From Mycolicibacterium fluoranthenivorans (GTDB taxonomy: Bacteria > Actinomycetota > Actinomycetes > Mycobacteriales > Mycobacteriaceae): 64,000 nucleotides of DNA. Both the position numbers and the translations under genes were made by a program. The DNA lies in the NCBI RefSeq assembly GCF_011758805.1, contig NZ_JAANOW010000001.1, forward strand, positions 1,364,001 through 1,428,000, written 5' to 3'. The notes beneath the pieces were generated by a model that was not told where the DNA came from, searched no databases, and saw nothing but the letters and a program-made list of their open reading frames with translations. How positions within the stretch are numbered: the first letter of the stretch is position 1; each line of letters opens with the position of its first letter. Of this stretch, positions 1-9,296 are shown piece by piece.

Positions 1-930
1 GAATGGACCGCGGGGGCGCGGGTGACGCCCGAGCCTGCCCTCACCGGACGCTACGCCGGTATGGTGCTGCACCAGACCCCACTGCCGACACCCGGGTGGA
101 TGGTGCTGCAGCAGGCAGCACTGTGCGACGGGGTGCTCGGTGCGACGGAGTGGCTGTCCGCGGCCGCGATCGACCGGCTGGCCCGCGCCGCCCGACTGTC
201 CTTCGCCGACCGATTTGCGTTGTGCGGCAGCGATAACCGTCGCAACGGCGTCGATTACATCCTCAACGCGGAACGCCTGGACGTGCAACGCCGCGATCTC
301 GACGGCCGCACCGAAGTGCGTGGCCGTATCGCGGTCGCGGCGGGGGACACCACCTCGACGGTGGCGGTCGACGCCGACGGGCGCGCGGTGAGCTTCATCC
401 ACTCGCTGGCGTTCACCTTCGGAGCGAAACTCACCGTGCCCGGCACCGGCGTGGTGCTCAACAACCGGCTGGGCCGGGGCGCCTACCTGATATCAGGACA
501 TCCCAACGAGGTGAAACCGCGCCGAAAACCGCTCCACACGCTCAACGCCTGGATCGTCACCGACGATGAGGGCGCCCTCGCACACGTCGGCAACACCCCG
601 GGCGGCGACGGTCAGGTGCAATGGAACATGCAGCTGATCTCCCACGTGCTGGACCACGGGCGCAATCCCGCGGAGGCGGTGGCCGCCCCACGGTTCACGG
701 TGTTTCCCGGCTCGGACGCCGACGTCATCGGTGCTCCCGAGGAGCTGCGTCTGGAACCCGGCGTGCCGGCCGGGGTGCGCGACCAATTGAGCGCGCTGGG
801 ACATCGCGTGGTCGTCCAGCCGCGGTGGGGAGCGGGCGGCAGCGCGCAACTGATCTCGGTGGACGACCGTGGTGTGCTCAGCGGAGCCGCCGATCCCCGC
901 CAGGAAGGCGTGGCGCTCGGTGTCGACTGA
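1..930 (+). CDS. Gamma-glutamyltransferase family protein, C-terminal part
   Basis: The frame is open to the left edge, so the gene starts outside the window. The visible part covers the end of the large chain and the small catalytic chain. The GDTTSTVAVD stretch fits the TTH/S motif that begins the small subunit, so the autocatalytic and nucleophilic threonine is probably encoded at 349-351. Further family features follow: LNNRLGRG, a KPLHTLNAWIV segment, GNTPGGDGQVQWN (equivalent of the Gly-rich oxyanion region) and a GGSAQLI end. The family cleaves gamma-glutamyl bonds of glutathione or related amides; some mycobacterial members are exported, but the N-terminus is not visible. The stop overlaps the start of the RidA-like gene, so the two are probably co-transcribed. 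The exact substrate is unknown. Confidence 0.85.
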   Translation, partial: EWTAGARVTPEPALTGRYAGMVLHQTPLPTPGWMVLQQAALCDGVLGATEWLSAAAIDRLARAARLSFADRFALCGSDNRRNGVDYILNAERLDVQRRDLDGRTEVRGRIAVAAGDTTSTVAVDADGRAVSFIHSLAFTFGAKLTVPGTGVVLNNRLGRGAYLISGHPNEVKPRRKPLHTLNAWIVTDDEGALAHVGNTPGGDGQVQWNMQLISHVLDHGRNPAEAVAAPRFTVFPGSDADVIGAPEELRLEPGVPAGVRDQLSALGHRVVVQPRWGAGGSAQLISVDDRGVLSGAADPRQEGVALGVD

Positions 931-1345
931 GCGCGTGGCGCCGCTGCCACAGGGCGACTATGTACCCGCGGTCCTGCACGACGGTGTCATCCACACCGCG
1001 GGTATGACGCCACGACGGGACGGTGCGCTGCTCTACACCGGCATCGTCGGTGACACCGTCTCTCCCGAGGATGCGCGTGCCGCGGCCGGGCACGCAGCGG
1101 GCAATGCACTGGCCGCCGTACGCTCGGTGCTGCCCGAGCGCGCCGGGATACGTTGTCTGAAGATGACCGTCTTCATCGCCTGCGCGTCGACATTCACCCA
1201 GCTCAGCGCGGTTGCTGACGGCGCGTCAGCCGTGCTGGCCGCGGAACTGGGTGTCGGTGCACTGCCGGCGCGCAGCGCTGTCGGCGTCGCGTCTCTGCCG
1301 TCCGGAGCGCCCGTCGAGGTGGAACTGACCGCCGCCGTGGTGTGA
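920..1345 (+). CDS. RidA/YjgF-family protein
   Basis: A protein of about 141 residues with the Rid-family layout: an N-terminal ITAG-like segment (VIHTAGMTPRRDG), a central helix with VLPERAGIRCLKMTVFI and a C-terminal ARSAVGVASLPSGAPVEVE segment in which the arginine is the conserved ligand position of the family. RidA proteins hydrolyse reactive enamines/imines to keto acids; many mycobacterial paralogues are of unknown substrate. I chose GTG at 920, which overlaps the stop of the gamma-glutamyltransferase gene; GTG at 935 in the same frame is an alternative. The overlap suggests translational coupling and a shared role in amino-acid or amide breakdown, which is inference. Confidence 0.75.
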   Translation: MSTERVAPLPQGDYVPAVLHDGVIHTAGMTPRRDGALLYTGIVGDTVSPEDARAAAGHAAGNALAAVRSVLPERAGIRCLKMTVFIACASTFTQLSAVADGASAVLAAELGVGALPARSAVGVASLPSGAPVEVELTAAVV

Positions 1346-1390
1346 CGGCGCAGCCCCGGCTGAGCTGGGATTTGGCGCTGAGCAGCGCGT

Positions 1391-1436
1391 CCCCTAGACT
1401 CTAGGGGTTGCCGCGGGCAGACCTCGGTCATATTCC
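1391..1436 (+). promoter_or_regulatory. Palindrome and probable promoter of the spc ribosomal operon
   Basis: A perfect inverted repeat with 7-bp arms and a 3-base centre (CCCCTAG-ACT-CTAGGGG) lies at 1391-1407. It is followed directly by a TTGCCG -35-like hexamer (1408-1413), a 17-base spacer and TATTCC (1431-1436) as a -10-like hexamer. About 85 bases of leader separate this from rplN. The palindrome may be an operator or the terminator-like end of the RidA unit; the promoter reading rests only on hexamer similarity and spacing. Confidence 0.4.
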
Positions 1437-1521
1437 TATGACCCTGCGTGCCCTGCGGAAACAAGACCGCGCATGACCAGGTCGGTATCTGGCGTGCACA
1501 CAACCCAGGTCAGGAGATCGA

Positions 1522-1890
1522 GTGATTCAGCAGGAATCGCGGCTGAAGGTCGCCGACAACACGGGTGCCAAGGAGATCTTGTGCATCCGCGTGCTCGGTG
1601 GCTCGTCGCGGCGCTATGCCGGTATCGGCGACATCATCGTGGCGACCGTCAAGGACGCCATCCCCGGCGGCAACGTCAAACGTGGTGACGTCGTCAAGGC
1701 CGTCGTGGTGCGCACCGTCAAGGAGCGTCGCCGCGCCGACGGCAGCTACATCAAGTTCGACGAGAACGCCGCCGTCATCATCAAGAACGACAACGACCCC
1801 CGTGGCACCCGCATCTTCGGGCCGGTCGGTCGTGAGCTGCGTGAGAAGAAGTTCATGAAGATCGTTTCGCTTGCCCCGGAGGTGTTGTAA
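1522..1890 (+). CDS. rplN: 50S ribosomal protein L14
   Basis: A full-length 122-residue L14 that begins [18 protein letters not shown] and keeps the conserved R-Y-A-x-(I/V)-GD and [14 protein letters not shown] segments. L14 sits on the 50S face that contacts 16S rRNA. Translation starts at a GTG preceded by AGGAG at 1512-1516. It is the first gene of this transcription unit in the window; no rpsQ lies directly upstream, as in mycobacteria, where the S10 operon ends with rpsQ elsewhere. rplX follows without a gap. Confidence 0.98.
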   Translation: MIQQESRLKVADNTGAKEILCIRVLGGSSRRYAGIGDIIVATVKDAIPGGNVKRGDVVKAVVVRTVKERRRADGSYIKFDENAAVIIKNDNDPRGTRIFGPVGRELREKKFMKIVSLAPEVL

Positions 1891-2208
1891 ATGAAGGTGC
1901 ACAAGGGCGACACCGTGCTCGTCATCTCCGGTAAGGACAAGGGCGCCAAGGGCAAGGTCCTCGAGGCCTACCCGACCCGCGACAAGGTTCTCGTCGAGGG
2001 TGTCAACCGGATCAAGAAGCACACCGCTCAGTCGCAGAACGAGCGTGGCGCGTCCTCGGGCGGCATCGTCACGCAGGAGGCGGCAATCCACGTCTCCAAC
2101 GTGATGGTCGTCGACTCCGACGGCAACCCGACCCGCATCGGCTACCGCGTCGACGAGGAGTCCGGCAAGAAGATCCGCGTCTCCAAGCGCAATGGCAAGG
2201 ACATCTGA
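1891..2208 (+). CDS. rplX: 50S ribosomal protein L24
   Basis: A 105-residue L24, the same length as the M. tuberculosis protein. The N-terminal KOW motif is visible ([18 protein letters not shown]), followed by the [10 protein letters not shown] segment that binds 23S rRNA domain I. L24 starts assembly of the large subunit. The ATG follows the rplN stop immediately and rplE begins one base after the rplX stop, so translation is probably coupled. Confidence 0.98.
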   Translation: MKVHKGDTVLVISGKDKGAKGKVLEAYPTRDKVLVEGVNRIKKHTAQSQNERGASSGGIVTQEAAIHVSNVMVVDSDGNPTRIGYRVDEESGKKIRVSKRNGKDI

Positions 2209-2209
2209 C

Positions 2210-2782
2210 ATGACCACCGTAGAAAACACCGCCAAGGTGCAGCCGCGGCTGAAGCAGCGCTACCGCGAGGAAATCAAGGACGCGCTCAACAAAGAGTTCA
2301 ACTACGCCAACGTGATGCAGATCCCGGGCGTGGTGAAGGTCGTCGTGAACATGGGTGTCGGTGACGCCGCCCGAGACGCCAAGCTGATCAACGGCGCGGT
2401 CAACGACCTCGCCCTGATCACCGGCCAGAAGCCGGAGATCCGCAAGGCCCGCAAGTCGATCGCACAGTTCAAGCTGCGCGAGGGCATGCCCATCGGCGCC
2501 CGCGTCACGCTGCGCGGCGACCGGATGTGGGAGTTCCTCGACCGTCTCGTGTCGATCGCGCTGCCCCGTATCCGCGACTTCCGTGGCCTGAGCCCCAAGC
2601 AGTTCGACGGCAACGGCAACTACACCTTCGGGCTCGCCGAGCAGTCGGTGTTCCACGAGATCGACGTGGACTCCATCGACCGCCCCCGTGGCATGGACAT
2701 CACCGTGGTCACCACGGCGACCAACGACGATGAAGGACGAGTGCTGCTGCGGGCCCTCGGCTTCCCGTTCAAGGAGAACTGA
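2210..2782 (+). CDS. rplE: 50S ribosomal protein L5
   Basis: A 190-residue L5, which binds 5S rRNA and contacts P-site tRNA in the central protuberance. Conserved segments include the [15 protein letters not shown] stretch, [20 protein letters not shown] and the C-terminal [11 protein letters not shown] segment. I took the ATG at 2210, just after the rplX stop; an upstream in-frame ATG at 2192 lies inside rplX and would add six residues that other L5 proteins lack. It belongs to the rplN-rplO unit. Confidence 0.98.
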   Translation: MTTVENTAKVQPRLKQRYREEIKDALNKEFNYANVMQIPGVVKVVVNMGVGDAARDAKLINGAVNDLALITGQKPEIRKARKSIAQFKLREGMPIGARVTLRGDRMWEFLDRLVSIALPRIRDFRGLSPKQFDGNGNYTFGLAEQSVFHEIDVDSIDRPRGMDITVVTTATNDDEGRVLLRALGFPFKEN

Positions 2783-2785
2783 GCA

Positions 2786-2971
2786 ATGGCAAAGAAGGCT
2801 CTGGTCAACAAGGCCAACAAGAAGCCGAAGTTCGCGGTGCGTGGCTACACCCGGTGCAACCGCTGCGGCCGTCCGCACGCGGTGTACCGCAAGTTCGGCT
2901 TGTGCCGAATCTGCTTGCGCGAGATGGCACATGCGGGCGAACTGCCCGGTGTGCAGAAGTCCAGCTGGTAA
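2786..2971 (+). CDS. rpsZ: 30S ribosomal protein S14 type Z
   Basis: A 61-residue, zinc-binding (C+ type) S14. The four cysteines are visible as CNRCG and CRICL, spaced as in zinc-ribbon S14 proteins. Mycobacteria carry this housekeeping copy in the spc operon and often a zinc-free paralogue elsewhere under Zur control. The gene begins three bases after the rplE stop. An 88-base spacer follows before rpsH. Confidence 0.97.
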   Translation: MAKKALVNKANKKPKFAVRGYTRCNRCGRPHAVYRKFGLCRICLREMAHAGELPGVQKSSW

Positions 2972-3059
2972 CCAGCATTCATTCGATTTCAAAACACGGA
3001 AGGCCCACGGTGTCGGATGACCCGATGGGAACCGCCGCGAGGAAGGTGAACCGGCTGTC

Positions 3060-3458
3060 ATGACGATGACCGATCCCATCGCAGACTTCTTGACGCGTCT
3101 GCGTAACGCCAATTCGGCGTACCACGACGAGGTGACGCTGCCTCACTCGAAGATCAAGGCCAATATCGCCGAGATCCTCAAGAGTGAGGGCTACATCTCC
3201 GATTTCCGCACCGAGGATGCCCGCGTCGGCAAGGCCCTGGTCGTGCAGCTCAAGTACGGCCCCAGCCGTGAGCGCAGCATCGCCGGCCTGCGTCGGGTGA
3301 GCAAGCCCGGCCTGCGGGTCTACGCGAAGTCCACCAATCTGCCTCGGGTGCTCGGCGGCCTGGGCGTGGCGATCATCTCCACGTCCTCGGGTCTGCTCAC
3401 CGATCGCCAGGCATCTCGACAAGGCGTGGGCGGCGAAGTCCTCGCTTACGTCTGGTAG
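3060..3458 (+). CDS. rpsH: 30S ribosomal protein S8
   Basis: A 132-residue S8, identical in length to the M. tuberculosis protein. It begins [18 protein letters not shown] and ends with [16 protein letters not shown], the conserved C-terminal rRNA-binding segment. S8 binds the central domain of 16S rRNA; in E. coli it also represses the spc operon by binding its mRNA. The ATG at 3060 gives the family length; ATG at 3066 is possible. The 88-base gap in front of it is the largest inside this unit. Confidence 0.97.
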   Translation: MTMTDPIADFLTRLRNANSAYHDEVTLPHSKIKANIAEILKSEGYISDFRTEDARVGKALVVQLKYGPSRERSIAGLRRVSKPGLRVYAKSTNLPRVLGGLGVAIISTSSGLLTDRQASRQGVGGEVLAYVW

Positions 3459-3469
3459 GGGAAGAGAAC

Positions 3470-4009
3470 ATGTCGCGTATTGGAAAACAGCCGGTTCCGG
3501 TTCCCGCCGGAGTCGACGTGGCCATCGAGGGCCAGAACGTGTCGGTCAAGGGGCCCAAGGGCACCCTGACCCTCGACATCGCGGAGCCGATCGTGGTGTC
3601 CCGCAATGACGATGGTGCCATCGTCGTGACCCGCCCCAACGACGAGCGGCGCAACCGCTCGCTGCACGGGCTGTCGCGCACGCTGGTCGCCAACCTGGTC
3701 ACCGGTGTGACCGAGGGCTACACCACCAAGTTGGAGATCTTCGGCGTGGGCTACCGCGTCGCGCTCAAGGGCGCCAACCTGGAGTTCGCGCTCGGCTACA
3801 GCCACCCAGTGCTCATCGAGGCGCCGGAAGGCATCACCTTTGCGGTGGAGACGCCCACCAAATTCTCGGTCTCCGGCATCGACAAGCAGAAGGTCGGCCA
3901 GATCTCCGCTGTCATCCGTCGCCTGCGCCGTCCCGACCCGTACAAGGGCAAGGGCGTGCGTTACGAGGGTGAGCAGATCCGCCGCAAGGTCGGAAAGACA
4001 GGTAAGTAA
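3470..4009 (+). CDS. rplF: 50S ribosomal protein L6
   Basis: A 179-residue L6 made of two similar domains. It starts [17 protein letters not shown] and contains the [15 protein letters not shown] signature near the C-terminus. L6 sits near the stalk base and sarcin-ricin loop. GGGAAGAG just before the ATG is a good ribosome binding site. It is part of the spc operon. Confidence 0.98.
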   Translation: MSRIGKQPVPVPAGVDVAIEGQNVSVKGPKGTLTLDIAEPIVVSRNDDGAIVVTRPNDERRNRSLHGLSRTLVANLVTGVTEGYTTKLEIFGVGYRVALKGANLEFALGYSHPVLIEAPEGITFAVETPTKFSVSGIDKQKVGQISAVIRRLRRPDPYKGKGVRYEGEQIRRKVGKTGK

Positions 4010-4012
4010 CCC

Positions 4013-4420
4013 ATGGCTACCACGAAGACTGAAGCCGCCACCCGTAAGCCGGTGGGGCAGAACATCTCCGAGACCCGGCGCAACGCGCGCCTGCGCCGCC
4101 ACGCCCGGCTGCGCAAGAAGGTCGAAGGCACCGCTACCACGCCGCGGCTCATGGTGAACCGCTCGGCGCGGCACATCCACGTGCAGCTCATCGATGACCT
4201 GACCGGCACCACGCTGGCCGCCGCGTCGTCGATCGAGGCCGACGTGCGTGCCGTCGAGGGCGACAAGAAGGCCGTCAGCACCCGCGTCGGTCAGCTGATC
4301 GCCGAGCGCGCCAAGGCCGCCGGTATCGAGGCCGTCGTGTTCGACCGCGGTGGGTACACCTACGCCGGTCGCATCGCGGCGCTTGCCGATGCCGCGCGCG
4401 AAGGCGGGCTGAAATTCTGA
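4013..4420 (+). CDS. rplR: 50S ribosomal protein L18
   Basis: A 135-residue L18, the 5S rRNA-binding partner of L5. Conserved features are [15 protein letters not shown], the [14 protein letters not shown] strand and the [26 protein letters not shown] end. The N-terminus is about 13 residues longer than in M. tuberculosis L18, with a lysine/threonine-rich stretch. The ATG is three bases after the rplF stop. Confidence 0.97.
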   Translation: MATTKTEAATRKPVGQNISETRRNARLRRHARLRKKVEGTATTPRLMVNRSARHIHVQLIDDLTGTTLAAASSIEADVRAVEGDKKAVSTRVGQLIAERAKAAGIEAVVFDRGGYTYAGRIAALADAAREGGLKF

Positions 4421-4445
4421 TGACTGTTAACGAGAGGACTGCATG

Positions 4446-5114
4446 ATGGCCGAGCAGGCTGGCGCCGGTTCGGCGCAGGACAATCGCGGCGGTCGTGGCG
4501 ACCGTGACGGCCGTGGCCGTCGCGACGACCGCGGCGGTCGTGGCCGCGGTGACGACCGCGGCGAGAAGAGCAACTACATCGAGCGCGTTGTCACCATCAA
4601 CCGCGTCTCCAAGGTGGTCAAGGGTGGTCGGCGCTTCAGCTTCACCGCTCTGGTCATCGTCGGTGACGGCAACGGCATGGTCGGCGTCGGCTACGGCAAG
4701 GCCAAGGAAGTTCCGGCCGCCATCGCCAAGGGTGTCGAGGAAGCGCGTAAGAACTTCTTCCGCGTGCCGCTGATCGGTGCCACCATCGTCCACCCGGTTC
4801 AGGGTGAGGCCGCGGCCGGTGTCGTGATGCTGCGACCGGCCAGCCCGGGTACCGGTGTCATCGCCGGCGGTGCTTGCCGCGCGGTGCTCGAATGTGCCGG
4901 CGTGCACGACGTTCTGGCGAAGTCGCTGGGTAGCGACAACGCGATCAACGTGGTGCATGCCACCGTGGCGGCGCTGAAGATGATTCAGCGCCCCGAAGAG
5001 GTGGCGGCCCGTCGTGGCCTGTCCATCGAGGATGTCGCGCCGGCCGGAATGCTGCGGGCCCGTCGCGAGAGCGAGGCGCTGGCTGCTGCAGCCGCGCGTG
5101 AAGGAAATGCGTGA
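4446..5114 (+). CDS. rpsE: 30S ribosomal protein S5
   Basis: S5, about 222 residues, needed for translational accuracy and mRNA unwinding at the entry tunnel. The N-terminal 40 residues are a Gly/Arg/Asp-rich tail (repeats like [10 protein letters not shown]), typical of mycobacterial S5. The conserved core starts at [20 protein letters not shown] and includes the [14 protein letters not shown] signature. Two adjacent ATG codons (4443 and 4446) follow a GAGAGG site; I used the second because mycobacterial S5 starts MAEQ. The stop overlaps the sequence just before rpmD. Confidence 0.97.
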   Translation: MAEQAGAGSAQDNRGGRGDRDGRGRRDDRGGRGRGDDRGEKSNYIERVVTINRVSKVVKGGRRFSFTALVIVGDGNGMVGVGYGKAKEVPAAIAKGVEEARKNFFRVPLIGATIVHPVQGEAAAGVVMLRPASPGTGVIAGGACRAVLECAGVHDVLAKSLGSDNAINVVHATVAALKMIQRPEEVAARRGLSIEDVAPAGMLRARRESEALAAAAAREGNA

Positions 5115-5116
5115 TC

Positions 5117-5296
5117 ATGGCTGAACTGAAGATCACCCAGGTGCGCGGAACCATCGGCGCACGCTGGAAGCAGCGCGAAAGCCTGCGGACCCTCGGACTG
5201 CGGAAGATCCGTCAGTCGGTCGTTCGTGAGGACAACGCGCAGACCCGCGGCCTGATCAAGGCCGTCCATCACCTCATCACGGTTGAGGAGGTCTAG
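5117..5296 (+). CDS. rpmD: 50S ribosomal protein L30
   Basis: A 59-residue L30 with the [25 protein letters not shown] core. I used ATG 5117 (MAELKI), since the GTG at 5111 lies in the rpsE stop region and would add two unconserved residues. The predicted mRNA start overlaps the rpsE end, so translation is probably coupled. rplO begins five bases after the stop. Confidence 0.96.
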   Translation: MAELKITQVRGTIGARWKQRESLRTLGLRKIRQSVVREDNAQTRGLIKAVHHLITVEEV

Positions 5297-5301
5297 GAAT
5301 C

Positions 5302-5745
5302 ATGAGCGTCATCAAACTGCACGACCTGAAGCCGGCGCCGGGCGAGAAGACCGCCAAGACGCGCGTCGGCCGTGGTGAAGGTTCCAAGGGTAAGACCGCG
5401 GGCCGCGGCACCAAGGGCACCAAGGCCCGTAAGAACGTCCCCTCGACGTTCGAGGGTGGCCAGATGCCGATCCACATGCGTCTGCCCAAGCTGAAGGGTT
5501 TCCGTAACCGCTTCCGCACCGAGTACGGCGTCGTCAACATCGGCGAGCTGGGCAAGGCGTTCCCGGACGGCGGCACCGTTGGTGTCGACGAGCTGGTGGC
5601 CAAGGGCCTGGTGCGTAAGAACGTGCTGGTGAAGGTCCTCGGCGACGGCAAGCTGTCGGCCAAGGTCGATGTCACCGCGCACAAGTTCAGTGGCAGCGCC
5701 CGCGAGGCGATCACTGCTGCCGGCGGCTCGGCGACCGAGCTGTAG
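5302..5745 (+). CDS. rplO: 50S ribosomal protein L15
   Basis: A 147-residue L15, a late assembly protein of the 50S subunit. It starts [16 protein letters not shown] with the [21 protein letters not shown] signature, and ends with the family [13 protein letters not shown] helix. It is the last gene of this ribosomal unit here: in many bacteria secY follows directly, but in mycobacteria a block of other genes intervenes, and here secY is 12 kb away. A strong hairpin terminator lies 13 bases after the stop. Confidence 0.97.
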   Translation: MSVIKLHDLKPAPGEKTAKTRVGRGEGSKGKTAGRGTKGTKARKNVPSTFEGGQMPIHMRLPKLKGFRNRFRTEYGVVNIGELGKAFPDGGTVGVDELVAKGLVRKNVLVKVLGDGKLSAKVDVTAHKFSGSAREAITAAGGSATEL

Positions 5746-5758
5746 TAGTTCTCTTCAC

Positions 5759-5789
5759 AAACGGCCCCCGCCTCAGGCGGGGGCCGTTT
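5759..5789 (+). terminator. Intrinsic terminator of the spc operon (probably bidirectional)
   Basis: A perfect 14-bp stem (AAACGGCCCCCGCC and its complement) with a TCA loop. The symmetric A/T ends give a short U run in both directions, so it can also serve the convergent TetR gene, whose stop lies 12 bases beyond. Confidence 0.9.
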
Positions 5790-5800
5790 GCATGGGCACG

Positions 5801-6415
5801 CTAATCCTCGGGGCGCATCTGGCCCCTGCGCATCATGTCGTTGACGGCGACACCCCACCTCTCCAGCTGGGCGGGTGAGGTGAACGGGGCCGGTAGGTGC
5901 CGCTCGATATGCGGCCGCAGCAGCACCGTGCCGAAGAACAACAGCACCGGATTGAGCGCCGCCCAGGTGTGGTCCAGATCGTCGCGGGCGAGGCCCTCAT
6001 CAGCCCGCCGCTCCCACCGGGTCAGGCCCTGTTCGATCAAGGTGTCGAAGATCGCGGACCCGACCGGTGTGACCTCCACGAGTGACCGGGCCAGATAGTC
6101 GACGACAGTGGGGTGCTGTACCAACAGTGCGGTGACCTTCTGCCCGAAGGCCTCGAGCGTGGTGGGTCCCGGCCCGGACGCGAGCGTTGTCTGGATCACT
6201 TCGACGACGTACCGGTCGACCGCGTCGACCAGCCCGGCCTTGGTCCCGAAATGGTGCTGGACCAGTCCGATGGACACCCCTGCCGCGCACGCGACCTCGC
6301 GCAACGAGGTCGCCCCGACACCGCGCGCGGCGAAGTTGACGAGCGCGGCGTTGCGGATCTTGTCGGCATTCGAAGCGGCCGGATCGCGGGTGGAATCCGG
6401 CGGCCAGCGAGTCAC
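5801..6415 (-). CDS. TetR/AcrR-family transcriptional regulator
   Basis: About 204 residues with an N-terminal helix-turn-helix: KIRNAALVNFAARGVGATSLREVACAAGVS, then IGLVQHHFGTKAGLV, the classical TetR recognition helix region. The C-terminal ligand domain is not assignable. I chose the GTG at 6415 (VTRWPPDSTRDP); the upstream in-frame extension crosses the operator-like palindrome and has no family similarity. The gene lies downstream of the LLM oxidoreductase gene on the same strand, with an operator-like repeat between them, which suggests autoregulation and possibly a separate transcript. Its ligand and targets are unknown. Confidence 0.85.
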   Translation of the reverse strand: MTRWPPDSTRDPAASNADKIRNAALVNFAARGVGATSLREVACAAGVSIGLVQHHFGTKAGLVDAVDRYVVEVIQTTLASGPGPTTLEAFGQKVTALLVQHPTVVDYLARSLVEVTPVGSAIFDTLIEQGLTRWERRADEGLARDDLDHTWAALNPVLLFFGTVLLRPHIERHLPAPFTSPAQLERWGVAVNDMMRRGQMRPED

Positions 6416-6446
6416 CGACCCACCGTATAGCCCGACGTGGCAAGTA

Positions 6447-6478
6447 CGAATGTATCGTGCAACAATACGTTCGTATTG
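6447..6478. promoter_or_regulatory. Operator-like nested inverted repeats upstream of the TetR gene
   Basis: CAATACGTTCGTATTG at 6463-6478 is a perfect palindrome (7-bp arms, TT centre). A second, wider repeat pairs CGAATGTAT (6447-6455) with ATACGTTCG (6465-6473), eight of nine positions matching, with a 9-base spacer. Both lie 32 to 63 bases upstream of the TetR start, the usual place for an autoregulatory TetR operator. Binding is inferred from position and symmetry. Confidence 0.6.
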
Positions 6479-6542
6479 GCCTGCCTGGGGGCGAGGGGTC
6501 GGGCAGGCCAATACCCCCGGTCGTCTGCGGGCACCTCGTCCT

Positions 6543-7478
6543 TCATTCAGGCAGCTGCGGGATTACTTCGGCCGCAAGGCGTTCCATCTGCTCACGATCC
6601 TCGGCGACTGTCGCGCCCAGGGGGTTCAGCAGGATGGTCTGTGCTCCCGCGGCGGCCACCTCGGCCAGTCCACGCACCACGTCGGAGGGTGTGCCTACCA
6701 CCGCGACGCCCTCGAGCCCCGCGCCACGGCCGTAGATCCGGTCCAACCCGGCCACGGTCCGATCCCACGCGCGGGATCTGTCGTCGTCGACGATCAGGTA
6801 GACCCGCTTGCCGATGGTGAACCGGGCCGCGTCCCTGGCTTGTTCGTCGAGTTCGCGGCGCAGCGCGTGCACTGCGGTCGCGAAGGCGACGGTGGTGGAC
6901 GATCCCGCCCCCAGAAACGCGTCTCCGTGCCGGACCGCCCTGGCGAGCGCGGCAGGTGCGTTGCCGCCGAACCAGATCGGCGGATGGGGGCGCTGCACCG
7001 GCTTGGGCACGATCTGTAGGTCGGCGACATCGCGGAACCGCCCGTGGAAAGTCAGCCGGGGTTCGTCCGACCATGCCGCCTTCATCAATTCCAGTCCTTC
7101 GGTGAAGCTGGAGATGAACGACGACCCGTCGACGCCGAACGCCGAGAACTGACGTCCGCCGCCGCCTGGGGCGACTCCGAGATCGAGCCGGCCGTGGCTG
7201 AGCCGGTCGACGGCGGTGACCGCCGATGCCAGCTGCAGCGGGTCGTGCAACGACGTGACCAAGACCGCCACCCCGAGCCGCAACCGTGTCGTGCACGCCG
7301 CCGCATAGGAGAGCAGTTCCAGAGGGGCGATCAGCGGTGCGGGGCCGACCGTCTGCTCGAGCGTCCAGCCGCCGTCGAACCCGAGCTCCTCGGCCCGGGC
7401 CAGATACTCCTTGACGCCGGTGGTGTCGAACGCGGTGTCCACGAACTGGGGCAGGGAGAAGGAGAAGCTCACGGCCAC
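6543..7478 (-). CDS. LLM-class F420-dependent oxidoreductase
   Basis: About 311 residues of a luciferase-like TIM barrel. Visible landmarks are the N-terminal SFSLPQFVDTAFDTTGVKEY strand/helix, RLRLGVAVLVTSLHDPLQLA, DRLSHGRLDLGVAPGGG and the PKPVQRPHPPIWFGGNAPAA segment typical of F420-type LLM proteins. The coenzyme is probably F420 rather than FMN, as for most mycobacterial members; substrate unknown. Start is GTG 7478 or GTG 7472; no strong ribosome binding site separates them. It is divergent from sppA with a 57-base spacer and lies just upstream of the TetR gene, so it may be the TetR target. Confidence 0.85.
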   Translation of the reverse strand: MAVSFSFSLPQFVDTAFDTTGVKEYLARAEELGFDGGWTLEQTVGPAPLIAPLELLSYAAACTTRLRLGVAVLVTSLHDPLQLASAVTAVDRLSHGRLDLGVAPGGGGRQFSAFGVDGSSFISSFTEGLELMKAAWSDEPRLTFHGRFRDVADLQIVPKPVQRPHPPIWFGGNAPAALARAVRHGDAFLGAGSSTTVAFATAVHALRRELDEQARDAARFTIGKRVYLIVDDDRSRAWDRTVAGLDRIYGRGAGLEGVAVVGTPSDVVRGLAEVAAAGAQTILLNPLGATVAEDREQMERLAAEVIPQLPE

Positions 7479-7535
7479 ACGGTACGGCCGATCGAGCGCC
7501 GCTGCCCGTCTCCCGGCGATCGGTACGCTCGGGTG

Positions 7536-9296
7536 ATGTTCGGATTTCTCCCAGGCACCACAGAACTGCGCGCCATCGTCCGCAAGGTGGACACGGCCCG
7601 GCACAACGGCGTGCCCGACGGGTGTGTGCTGGAACTGGACCTGCAGGCGATGCCGCCGGAGACCACCGGATTCGATCCGATGGCGCTGATCTCGGCCGGC
7701 GGCAAGCCGATCACCCTGCGTCAGGCCGTCGCCGCCATCGACCGTGCCGCGAAGGACGATCGGGTGGCCGGTCTGATCGCCCGGGTACAGATCCCCGCGG
7801 CAGCGCCGGGCTCGGTGCAGGAACTGCGCGAGGCCATCGTCGCCTTCGGCGAGCTGAAGCCGACACTGGCTTGGGCCGAAACGTATCCCGGCACGTTGTC
7901 CTACTACCTGGCCTCGGCGTTCCGCGAGGTGTGGATGCAGCCGTCGGGCACGGTCGGGCTGGTCGGTTTCGCGACCAATGCGATGTTCCTGCGCGATGCC
8001 CTGGACAAGGTGGGGATCGAGGCCCAGTTCGTGGCCCGTGGCGAATACAAGTCGGCGGCAAACCTTTTCACGCAGGACAGCTACACCGACGCGCATCGGG
8101 AAGCGGACAGCGCGATGATCGAGAGCCTGCACGCGCAGGTGCGTACCGCGGTCGCGGCATCGCGGCACCTCGACGGCGCCGCGGTGGATGCGCTGGCCGA
8201 CAAGGCCCCGCTGCTGCGCGATGACGCGGTGACCGGCGGGCTGATCGACCGCATCGGTTTCCGCGACGAGGCCTACGCGCGGATCGCCGAACTCAGCGGC
8301 GGCGCAGCGGTTGCCGACGGTGAGGACGCGCCACCTCGGCTGTTCCTGTCTCGATACGCGCGGGCCACCGCCGCCAAACCGATACCGAACATCCCCGGTC
8401 TGAACAACAAACCGACCATCGCGGTGGTCACGCTGCACGGACCGATCGTCAGTGGGCGCGGCGGACCGCAGGTGCTGCCGATCGGCAATTCCAGCGCGGG
8501 CGGGGACACCATCGCCGCCGCCCTGCGCGAGGCCGTCGCCGATGACGACGTATCGGCGATCGTCTTGCGGGTGGACAGCCCCGGTGGCTCGGTGACGGGT
8601 TCGGAGACCATTTGGCGGGAGGTGGTCCGGGCCAGGGCCGCCGGCAAGCCCGTGGTGGCGTCCATGGGTGCCGTCGCCGCTTCCGGCGGCTACTACGTGT
8701 CGATGGCCGCCGACGAGATCGTCGCCAACGCCGGCACGATCACCGGTTCGATCGGTGTGGTCACCGGCAAGTTGGTGGCCCGTGAGCTCAAGGACCGTCT
8801 CGGGGTGGGTACCGATTCGGTGCGCACCAACGCCAATGCCGACGCTTGGTCGGTCAATGCGCCGTTCACCGCGGAACAGCACGCCCACGTGGAAGCCGAG
8901 GCCGATCTCTTCTACACCGACTTCGTGCAGCGGGTCGCCGACGGCCGCAAGCTGTCGGTCGAGGATGTCGACGCGGTGGCCCGAGGCCGGGTGTGGACCG
9001 GGGCGGACGCGAAGGAGCGTGGTCTGGTCGACGAACTCGGCGGTCTGCGCACCGCGATCACCCGGGCCAAGGTGCTCGCCGGCGTGGCGCCCGACGCCGC
9101 CGCCCGCTTGGTGAGCTGCCCGGGCTCGTCGCTTCTGGACATGTTGCGGCCCAAGGCGTCATCGCAGCCCGTGGCCGCCTCCCTGCCGCAGGCACTCGGC
9201 GCGCTGCTGGGCCGTTCGGTCGTCGGGGCGCTGGATCAGGCGCACAGTGCCGTCAGCGGTGTGACGGCACTGTGGCTGGGGGACTATCGCTTCTGA
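7536..9296 (+). CDS. sppA: Signal peptide peptidase SppA, 67K type
   Basis: A 586-residue two-domain SppA. The N-terminal half carries the lysine of the Ser-Lys dyad in [12 protein letters not shown], and the C-terminal half carries the serine in [19 protein letters not shown] (codon 8682-8684) followed by TGSIGVV. SppA degrades cleaved signal peptides at the membrane. The gene order after the spc operon is the same as rplO-sppA in M. tuberculosis. I chose ATG 7536 (MFGFLPG), in the short spacer divergent from the LLM gene. Its 3' end overlaps the convergent methyltransferase gene by 13 bases. No obvious signal anchor is seen in the first residues, unlike E. coli SppA. Confidence 0.93.
   Translation: MFGFLPGTTELRAIVRKVDTARHNGVPDGCVLELDLQAMPPETTGFDPMALISAGGKPITLRQAVAAIDRAAKDDRVAGLIARVQIPAAAPGSVQELREAIVAFGELKPTLAWAETYPGTLSYYLASAFREVWMQPSGTVGLVGFATNAMFLRDALDKVGIEAQFVARGEYKSAANLFTQDSYTDAHREADSAMIESLHAQVRTAVAASRHLDGAAVDALADKAPLLRDDAVTGGLIDRIGFRDEAYARIAELSGGAAVADGEDAPPRLFLSRYARATAAKPIPNIPGLNNKPTIAVVTLHGPIVSGRGGPQVLPIGNSSAGGDTIAAALREAVADDDVSAIVLRVDSPGGSVTGSETIWREVVRARAAGKPVVASMGAVAASGGYYVSMAADEIVANAGTITGSIGVVTGKLVARELKDRLGVGTDSVRTNANADAWSVNAPFTAEQHAHVEAEADLFYTDFVQRVADGRKLSVEDVDAVARGRVWTGADAKERGLVDELGGLRTAITRAKVLAGVAPDAAARLVSCPGSSLLDMLRPKASSQPVAASLPQALGALLGRSVVGALDQAHSAVSGVTALWLGDYRF

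Noticed and set aside
7479..8888. N-terminal extension of the LLM oxidoreductase frame by about 470 codons
   Set aside because: The extension is antisense to sppA and shows no family similarity; the conserved start is at 7478 or 7472.
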